Below, in pieces: positions 34,501-40,146 of a stretch of 40,146 nucleotides of DNA (the first letter of the stretch is position 1; the number at the start of each line of letters is the position of its first letter). Both the position numbers and the translations under genes were made by a program. The DNA comes from Actinomycetota bacterium (lineage in GTDB: Bacteria; Actinomycetota; CALGFH01). The notes beneath the pieces are model-generated. The model did no database searches. It saw only the letters and a program-made list of their open reading frames with translations, and was not told where the DNA came from. The stretch spans positions 1 to 40,146 of the forward strand of contig DASUPQ010000952.1 of the NCBI GenBank assembly GCA_036280995.1, written 5' to 3'.

Positions 34501-36471
34501 TCATGGCCGGAACACCAGGAAGGCGACGATCAGCACGGCGCCCCCGAGGACGCCGAGGGCGTAGCTGCGGACCAGGCCGGACTGGAGGCGGCGGCCGCTG
34601 CGGGCGGCGTCCCCGACCAGCTCGGCCACGCCGTTGACGGCCCCGTCGATGCCACGCTGGTCGACGTTGCGGGCCAGGAAGGCGGCGAAGGCGCCGCCCA
34701 GGTTGACGGTGAAGAACTCGTAGACCTGGTCGACGTAGAGCCGCTCGGCCAGGGGCCGCCAGGCGCCGGCCCAGCGGCGGCGCAGGGCCAGCCAGTCGAA
34801 CGGCCGGACGTACAGCAGCCAGGCGACGACGGCCCCGACCGCGGCCAGCCCGGTGGCCACCGCCGACAGCCCGGCCGCGGCGGCCAGCGACTCGTGCTCC
34901 TCGGGCGCGCCGAGGACCGGCTCCAGGAACTGCTGGAAGCGGCCGCCCTCGCCGGTGAAGGTGGTGAGGGCGAACCCGGCCACCAGGGCCAGGACGCCGA
35001 GCACGATCAGCGGGATGGTCATGACCGGCGGCGACTCGTGCGGGTGGCGGCCCTCGGGCCAGCGCCGCTCGCCGAAGAAGGTCAGGAACACGTAGCGGGA
35101 CATGTAGAAGGCGGTCAGGCCGGCCGTGAACACCCCGATCGCCCAGGCCAGCAGGCCGAGCCCGCCGTGCTCGAACAGGGCGGCCAGCACCTGGTCCTTG
35201 GAGTAGAAGCCGGAGGTGAACGGCACCCCGACGATGGCCGCCCAGGCGGCCATGGTCGTCCAGAAGGTGATCGGCATGGCCGAGCGCAGCCCGCCGAAGT
35301 GCTTGACGTCGGTGTCGTCGTCGTTGCCGTGCATCACCGACCCGGCCCCGAGGAACAGCTGGGCCTTGAAGAAGGCGTGGGTGACCAGGTGGAGCATGCC
35401 GGCGGCGTAGCCGATCGGCCCCAGGGCGACGCCGATGAACATGTAGCCGAGCTGGGAGACGGTCGAGTAGGCGAGGATCTTCTTGATGTCGTCCTGGCCG
35501 ATGGCGATGAGCGCGGCCAGCAGGGCGGTGCCGGCGCCGACCAGCAGCACCACCGTCTGGGCGGTGCCCGAGGCCTCGAAGATGGAGTGGGTCCTGGCGA
35601 CCAGGAAGACACCGGCCGTGACCATGGTGGCGGCGTGGATGAGAGCCGACACCGGGGTCGGGCCGGCCATGGCGTCGGGCAGCCAGACGTACAGCGGGAA
35701 CTGGGCGCTCTTGCCCGTGCAGGCCAGGAACAGCAGCAGGGCGATGGCCGTGGCCGTGCCCGCGGCCAGGGCGCCGGCCTCGCCGAAGACGACGTCGAAG
35801 TCGAGGCTGCCGGTGGTGGCGAAGACCAGGAACATGGCCAGCAGGAAGCCGACGTCGCCGATGCGGTTGGCCAGGAAGGCCTTCTTGGCCGCGGGCGGCG
35901 CCCACACCTCGCGGGTGTCGTCGGGCTCGCCTTCGACCAGGCGGCCGCGCGGGTTGACGACCAGCAGCCGCCGGTTGAACCAGAACCCGACCAGCAGGTA
36001 GGAGCAGAGCCCGACCCCCTCCCAGCCGAGGAACATGACCAGGAAGTTCTGGGCCAGGACGAGCACCAGCATCGAGGCCACGAACAGGTTGAGCCAGGAG
36101 AAGAAGGTCTCGCGCCGCTCGTCGTGGGCCATGTAGCCGATCGAGTACAGGTGGATGAGGCTGGAGACGCCGGTCACGACCAGGGCCATGACGGCCGACA
36201 GGGGATCCCAGCGGAGGTCGAAGGCGACCCGCAGGTCGCCGGAGACGAACCACTCGTAGCCCCGCAGGATCTGGGTGCGCTCCTCCCCGGGATGCGACAG
36301 CAGCTCGAAGAAGGCGGCCACGGCGACGGCGAAGGCGGCGGCGACGGCCAGGGTGGCGATCCAGCCGGCCAGGGCGCGCAGGCGCTGGCCGAAGAGCACG
36401 TTGACCGCGAACCCGGCCAGGGGCAGGACCGGGAGCAGCCAGATCAGTCGGGTCGCGCCGGTTGCGTTCAG
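34501..36471 (-). CDS. nuoL: complex I subunit NuoL (G-containing set), probable CTG start
   Basis: This encodes 656 residues if translation begins at the CTG at 36471. The first ordinary start in frame is a GTG at 36399, but that would remove LIWLLPVLPLAGFAVNVLFG, which is the normal conserved first helix of NuoL. Upstream of the CTG there is no in-frame ATG, GTG or TTG near nuoK, and AAGGGG lies about 8 bases before the CTG, four bases after the nuoK stop region begins. The core has FLGWEGVGLCSYLLVGFW, NRIGDVGFLLAMFL, GKSAQFPLYVWLPDAMAGPTPVSALIHAATMVTAGVFLVAR and LAYSTVSQLGYMFIG. A hydrophilic insert (RRLLVVNPRGRLVEGEPDDTREVWAPPAAKKAF) sits after helix 5. It is the terminal proton-pumping subunit. 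Confidence 0.92.
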   Translation of the reverse strand: MNATGATRLIWLLPVLPLAGFAVNVLFGQRLRALAGWIATLAVAAAFAVAVAAFFELLSHPGEERTQILRGYEWFVSGDLRVAFDLRWDPLSAVMALVVTGVSSLIHLYSIGYMAHDERRETFFSWLNLFVASMLVLVLAQNFLVMFLGWEGVGLCSYLLVGFWFNRRLLVVNPRGRLVEGEPDDTREVWAPPAAKKAFLANRIGDVGFLLAMFLVFATTGSLDFDVVFGEAGALAAGTATAIALLLFLACTGKSAQFPLYVWLPDAMAGPTPVSALIHAATMVTAGVFLVARTHSIFEASGTAQTVVLLVGAGTALLAALIAIGQDDIKKILAYSTVSQLGYMFIGVALGPIGYAAGMLHLVTHAFFKAQLFLGAGSVMHGNDDDTDVKHFGGLRSAMPITFWTTMAAWAAIVGVPFTSGFYSKDQVLAALFEHGGLGLLAWAIGVFTAGLTAFYMSRYVFLTFFGERRWPEGRHPHESPPVMTIPLIVLGVLALVAGFALTTFTGEGGRFQQFLEPVLGAPEEHESLAAAAGLSAVATGLAAVGAVVAWLLYVRPFDWLALRRRWAGAWRPLAERLYVDQVYEFFTVNLGGAFAAFLARNVDQRGIDGAVNGVAELVGDAARSGRRLQSGLVRSYALGVLGGAVLIVAFLVFRP

Positions 36472-36475
36472 GAGG

Positions 36476-36781
36476 TCACCCCTTGAGCAGGTTGACGTCG
36501 TCGACCGAGATCGACGAGCGCTTGCGGAAGATGGCGACGAGGATGCCGAGGCCGACCACGACCTCGGCGGCGGCCACGGCCATGACGAAGAAGGCCAGCA
36601 CCTGGCCGTCGAGGGCGCCGTTGGTCTTGGCGAAGGTGATGAACGACAGGTTGACCGCGTTCAGCATCAGCTCGATGCACATGAACACGACGATGGCGTT
36701 GCGCCGGATCAGCACCCCGACCACGCCGATGCCGAACAGGACGGCCGACAGCAGGAGGTAGGCGCCGGGTCCGACCCTCAT
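36476..36781 (-). CDS. nuoK: complex I subunit NuoK (G-containing set)
   Basis: This encodes 101 residues from an ATG at 36781 that overlaps the nuoJ stop (ATGA). Three helices with both proton-path glutamates: [15 protein letters not shown] and [19 protein letters not shown]. Ends VDDVNLLKG. Confidence 0.95.
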   Translation of the reverse strand: MRVGPGAYLLLSAVLFGIGVVGVLIRRNAIVVFMCIELMLNAVNLSFITFAKTNGALDGQVLAFFVMAVAAAEVVVGLGILVAIFRKRSSISVDDVNLLKG

Positions 36782-37320
36782 GGCTGCTGCCGCTTCCCGA
36801 GGACGAGGGCGCCGACGGCGGCCACCACCAGCAGCACCCCGGCCGTCTCGAAGGCGAAGGTGTAGCGGGTGAACAGGATCCGGCCCACCGCCTGGACGTT
36901 GCCGCCCTCGTTGGCCGCGGCCAGGCTGGCCGGGGCGGCGTCGAACACCCCGGCGAACAGGGCGCCGACGATCGTGACCAGCAACCCAAGGGTGAGCAGC
37001 ACGGCCGCCGGGCGCTGGCCCCTCATCTGTTCCTTCACCACCACCTCGTTGCCGATGCCGAGCAGCATCAGCACGAACAGGAACAGGACCATGATCGCCC
37101 CGGCGTACACGATCACCTGCACGGCGGCCACGAACTGGGCCTCCAGCAGCACGTAGAACCCGGCCAGGCAGAAGAAGTTGACCACCAGCAGCAGGGCCGA
37201 GTAGACGGCGTTGCGGGTCAGGACCATGCCAAGGGCGGTGGCCACGGCCAGGGGGGCGAGCACGACGAAGACGATCAGCTCGGCCTGCTCGGATGCGGTG
37301 GCGGCCAGCACCGGCGTCAC
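36778..37320 (-). CDS. nuoJ: complex I subunit NuoJ (G-containing set)
   Basis: This encodes 180 residues from a GTG at 37320. Five helices. [56 protein letters not shown] is the conserved region with the flexible helix 3 ([10 protein letters not shown]). It follows nuoI after a 43-bp gap, the widest in this set, and overlaps nuoK. Confidence 0.95.
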   Translation of the reverse strand: MTPVLAATASEQAELIVFVVLAPLAVATALGMVLTRNAVYSALLLVVNFFCLAGFYVLLEAQFVAAVQVIVYAGAIMVLFLFVLMLLGIGNEVVVKEQMRGQRPAAVLLTLGLLVTIVGALFAGVFDAAPASLAAANEGGNVQAVGRILFTRYTFAFETAGVLLVVAAVGALVLGKRQQP

Positions 37321-37363
37321 TTGGGCACCACCTTTTCGATCGGGGGTGCGAGCGGCAACGGGA

Positions 37364-37966
37364 TCACCTGGGGACCGTCCTGTCGGGGGGGAGCTCGCGG
37401 TCGGCCTGGCGGGTCTCCTGCTCGCGCAGCAGCGCCCAGACCGGCTCGACCGACTCCTGGGAGACGGACGCCTGGGGGCCGTAGCGGGCGATCGTCGGCG
37501 GCCCGTCCTCGGCGTCGACGTGGGGCGGGGCCTTGGCCCCGGAAGGCACGGCGGCCAGCAGGTCGGGCTTGTCGTAGACCAGCCCCTGGCGGGTCGGCGA
37601 GGACAGCTCGTACTCGTTGGTCATGGTCAGGGCGCGGGTCGGGCAGGCCTCGATGCAGAGGCCGCAGAAGATGCAGCGGTTGTAGTTGATCTGGTAGATG
37701 GCCGCGTACCGCTCCCCGACCGAGTAGCGGGCCTCCGGGGTGTTGTCGGCCCCCTGGACGTAGATGGCGTCGGCCGGGCAGGCGTAGGCGCACAGCTCGC
37801 AGCCGATGCAGCGCTCCAGGCCGTCCGGGTAGCGGTTGAGCTGGTGGCGGCCGTGGAACCGGGGCGAGGTCGGCTTCTTCTCCTCCGGATACTGCACGGT
37901 GTTGCGCTTGCGGAACATGCTCCGGAAGGTGACCGACAGCCCCTTCAGGATCTCGCTGGGCATCAT
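37364..37966 (-). CDS. nuoI: complex I subunit NuoI (G-containing set)
   Basis: This encodes 200 residues from the ATG at 37966, overlapping the nuoH stop; the open frame beyond is a shadow of nuoH. Two [4Fe-4S] motifs: [16 protein letters not shown] and [31 protein letters not shown] and [17 protein letters not shown] are normal actinobacterial NuoI segments. It has an ordinary tail of about 60 residues and none of the repeats seen in the other NuoI. Confidence 0.95.
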   Translation of the reverse strand: MMPSEILKGLSVTFRSMFRKRNTVQYPEEKKPTSPRFHGRHQLNRYPDGLERCIGCELCAYACPADAIYVQGADNTPEARYSVGERYAAIYQINYNRCIFCGLCIEACPTRALTMTNEYELSSPTRQGLVYDKPDLLAAVPSGAKAPPHVDAEDGPPTIARYGPQASVSQESVEPVWALLREQETRQADRELPPDRTVPR

Positions 37967-39111
37967 GGGGTCGAACCTCCGGGGGCGGTGCGGTCCGCCT
38001 TCCCCTTGTCCGAGGAGGGCAGCAGGAACGAGAGCAGCAGCAGGGCGAGCAGGACGCCGATGGCGCCGAGCAGCACCGGGCGGGGCAGGTTGATGTCGAC
38101 CACCAGGACCACGGCGGTGACCGCGACCCAGGCCAGGGCGACCGGGATCAGCACCTTCCAGCCGAAGTCCATCAGCCGGTCGAAGCGCAGCCGGGGCAGG
38201 GTCGCCCGCAGCCAGATGAACAGGAAGATGAACAGGAAGACCTTGGCCACGAACCACAGGATCGGCCAGAGCCAGGGCAGGAAGTCGGGCGCCGGGCCGT
38301 CCGGGCCGCCGAGGAAGGCGGTGGCGGCGACGGCCGACACGGTGATGATGTTCAGATACTCGGCCAGGAAGAACAGGGCGAACTTCACCCCCGAGTACTC
38401 GGTGTGGTAGCCGCCGACCAGCTCCGACTCGGCCTCGGGGAGGTCGAAGGGGGCCCGGTTGGTCTCGGCGATGCCCGCCAGCAGGAACACCAGGAACAGC
38501 GGGAACTGGAAGATGATGTACCAGCGGGGGATGAAGCCGAGCAGCGGGTCGCCCGCCTGGGCGGCGACGATCCCGGCCGCCGACAGGGTGCCGGCGGTCA
38601 TGAACACCCCGACCAGCGACAGCCCCTGGGCGATCTCGTAGCTGATCATCTGGGCCGAGGAGCGGACCGCGCCCAGCAGCGGGTAGTTCGACCCCGAGGC
38701 CCAGCCGGCGAGCACGATCCCGTACACCTGCAGGCTGCCCATGGCCAGCACGAACAGCAGCCCCACGTTGAGGTCGGTGAGCTGGGCCCGCTGGCTGCCG
38801 AAGCCGAACCCGAACGGGATCACCGAGAAGGCCAGGAAGGCCGGGACCATCATGATCACCGGGGCCAGGCCGTAGAGGATCTTGTCGGCGTTGCTCGGCC
38901 GCACGTCCTCCTTGAAGAACAGCTTGATGCCGTCGGCCAGGGACTGGAGGACGCCGAAGGGCCCGACCCGGTTGGGGCCGACCCGGGTCTGCATGAAGGC
39001 GACAATCCGCCGCTCGATCCAGATGGTCACCAGCACCGTCACCATCAGGGCGGCGAAGACGCCGACGACCTTGACGACCAGGATGAACAGGTCCCAGACG
39101 GTCCCGCTCAT
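37963..39111 (-). CDS. nuoH: complex I subunit NuoH (G-containing set)
   Basis: This encodes 382 residues from the ATG at 39111 that overlaps the nuoG stop. [31 protein letters not shown] and [34 protein letters not shown] are the canonical quinone-chamber segments. A short charged tail ([14 protein letters not shown]) extends past the last helix. It contrasts with the altered NuoH of the EFG-less set. Confidence 0.95.
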   Translation of the reverse strand: MSGTVWDLFILVVKVVGVFAALMVTVLVTIWIERRIVAFMQTRVGPNRVGPFGVLQSLADGIKLFFKEDVRPSNADKILYGLAPVIMMVPAFLAFSVIPFGFGFGSQRAQLTDLNVGLLFVLAMGSLQVYGIVLAGWASGSNYPLLGAVRSSAQMISYEIAQGLSLVGVFMTAGTLSAAGIVAAQAGDPLLGFIPRWYIIFQFPLFLVFLLAGIAETNRAPFDLPEAESELVGGYHTEYSGVKFALFFLAEYLNIITVSAVAATAFLGGPDGPAPDFLPWLWPILWFVAKVFLFIFLFIWLRATLPRLRFDRLMDFGWKVLIPVALAWVAVTAVVLVVDINLPRPVLLGAIGVLLALLLLSFLLPSSDKGKADRTAPGGSTP

Positions 39112-40146
39112 GCGGCCGCCTCCTCGACCGCGGCGACCTTGACCCGCAGGACGGGGGCGGGGCCGAGCAGGGCCGCCACGGCCAGGTCGGGCTGGTTGGC
39201 CGGGACGAAGGCGCAGCCGGGAGCGACCGTCGCGGCCACCCGGACGGGCAGGCGGACCGTGCGCTCCTCGCCGAAGTCGATCTCGGCGGTGGCCCCGTCG
39301 GCCAGGCCGAGCCGGCCGGCGTCGTCGGGGTGCAGCTCCACGAACGCGCCCGGCGTCTCGCGGTTCAGGTCGGCCGCCCGGGCCAGCATCGAGGCCGCGT
39401 CCAGCAGCAGCGGGTAGCTGACCAGGTCGAGACCGTCGTCGTCGCGCTCCTCGGGGGTTGTGGACAACGGGTCGCCCCCTGTCCCACCAGCGGCTGCCCT
39501 CCCGGTAGGGGCCCCATCCACCGGTGGGTGGGGTGCCGGCGCGGCCGCCATCCCCGCGGGTCGCTTGCGGAAGCGCTCGGTCTCGGCGGCGGCGAGGCCG
39601 GGGCCGGCGAACCCGAGGTCGACGCCGAGGCGGGCCGCGAGCTGGGCGGCCAGGTCCCAGATCTCCTGGGCGGCCCCGCCGACCGGGACGGCCCGGTGGG
39701 TGGCCTGGACCCGGCCCTCCCAGTCGGTGAAGGTGCCCTCGGTCTCGGCGTGGACGACCCCGGGCAGGAGCACGTCGACCTGGCTGGTCGTCTCGTTGAC
39801 CTCGTGGTCGACGGCGATCACGAACGCCCGCTCCAGGGCCTGGGTGGCCAGCTCGCGGGGGCCGTGGTCGCGGATCAGGTCGACCCCGGCCAGGACCAGC
39901 ACCCCGAGCTCGCCGGCGGCCGCCGCGGCCACCATGGCCGGGCCGTCCAGCCCGGGCCCGTCGGGCAGCTCCGCCCCCCAGGCCTCGGCCAGCTCGCCCC
40001 CGGGCCCGGCGTCGCCGACCGGCCGCCCGCCGGGCAGCAGCCCGGGCCGGGCGCCGACATCCAGCGCCCCCCGGTCCCCGGCCCGCCGCGGCACCCAGGC
40101 GAACCGCCCGCCGAGCGCCGACGCCAGCCGGGCCGCGGCGGCCAGC
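39108..40146 (-). CDS. nuoG: complex I subunit NuoG, C-terminal part (runs off window)
   Basis: The last 346 or so residues are present; the 5' end, including the ferredoxin-like and Fe-S domains, lies beyond the right edge. Visible are molybdopterin-oxidoreductase-type core segments typical of Nuo[54 protein letters not shown] and [18 protein letters not shown] Pro/Gly/Ala-rich linker (residues around [10 protein letters not shown] to TTPEERDDD) is followed by a formate-dehydrogenase-type C-terminal beta domain ([32 protein letters not shown]). The ending overlaps nuoH by four bases. Its presence implies NADH-linked function for this set. Confidence 0.92.
   Translation of the reverse strand, partial: LAAAARLASALGGRFAWVPRRAGDRGALDVGARPGLLPGGRPVGDAGPGGELAEAWGAELPDGPGLDGPAMVAAAAAGELGVLVLAGVDLIRDHGPRELATQALERAFVIAVDHEVNETTSQVDVLLPGVVHAETEGTFTDWEGRVQATHRAVPVGGAAQEIWDLAAQLAARLGVDLGFAGPGLAAAETERFRKRPAGMAAAPAPHPPVDGAPTGRAAAGGTGGDPLSTTPEERDDDGLDLVSYPLLLDAASMLARAADLNRETPGAFVELHPDDAGRLGLADGATAEIDFGEERTVRLPVRVAATVAPGCAFVPANQPDLAVAALLGPAPVLRVKVAAVEEAAA

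Noticed and set aside
34294-36486. A 730-codon plus-strand frame opposite nuoL
   Set aside because: It is an antisense shadow with no domain or ribosome site.
1-40146. CRISPR arrays or rRNA genes
   Set aside because: I looked for regularly spaced short repeats and rRNA core sequences and saw none.

Overview
The window is about 40 kb of very GC-rich DNA. It uses GTG starts freely and its genes are joined by ATGA/GTGA overlaps. The gene content (an ECF42 sigma factor with a DGPF partner, YajQ, a NarL-type two-component pair, an actinobacterial-style NuoI) points to an actinobacterium. I cannot name a genus. No rRNA or CRISPR array is present, and there is one complete tRNA (tRNA-Tyr).

Region 1 (1-10.4 kb) is an accreted, partly decayed island against tRNA-Tyr. 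The 3' half of tRNA-Tyr (10333-10414, minus strand) is repeated exactly for 48 bp at 2730-2777. Each copy is preceded on the plus strand by a remnant of a tyrosine-recombinase C-terminus, which suggests two related elements integrated in tandem. The outer part (left of 2730) holds a three-gene minus-strand operon: an unknown protein, a small zinc metalloprotease, and a beta-repeat protein. The inner part (2.8-10.3 kb) holds a transposase graveyard, one small cysteine-tailed protein, and a glycosylation set: a GT2-methyltransferase fusion, two polytopic GT-C-like membrane proteins, and a 24-codon GT2-like ORF coupled to the last one.

Region 2 (10.4-19.6 kb) is ordinary chromosome. It contains a HATPase-like protein, yajQ, a DGPF-ECF42-permease operon with a recognisable ECF42-type promoter, htpX, an ABC-2 exporter pair, and a NarL/DesK-type two-component system.

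Region 3 (19.7-40.1 kb) is all on the minus strand and carries two complex I gene sets in series. In transcription order it reads nuoG(partial)-H-I-J-K-L-M-N, a long-chain polyprenyl diphosphate synthase, then nuoA-B-C-D-H-I-J-K-L-M-N. The second set has no nuoE, nuoF or nuoG, so it encodes an 11-subunit complex I-like enzyme without the NADH module. Its NuoI has an Ala/Pro-rich tail of about 280 residues with a duplicated basic helix motif, and its NuoD has Trp where the quinone-site Tyr is expected. The synthase between the sets probably makes the menaquinone side chain that both enzymes depend on. The strongest candidate for unusual biology is this EFG-less complex with its tailed NuoI; a second nuo locus without EFG is known from Streptomyces, so the layout itself is not new.
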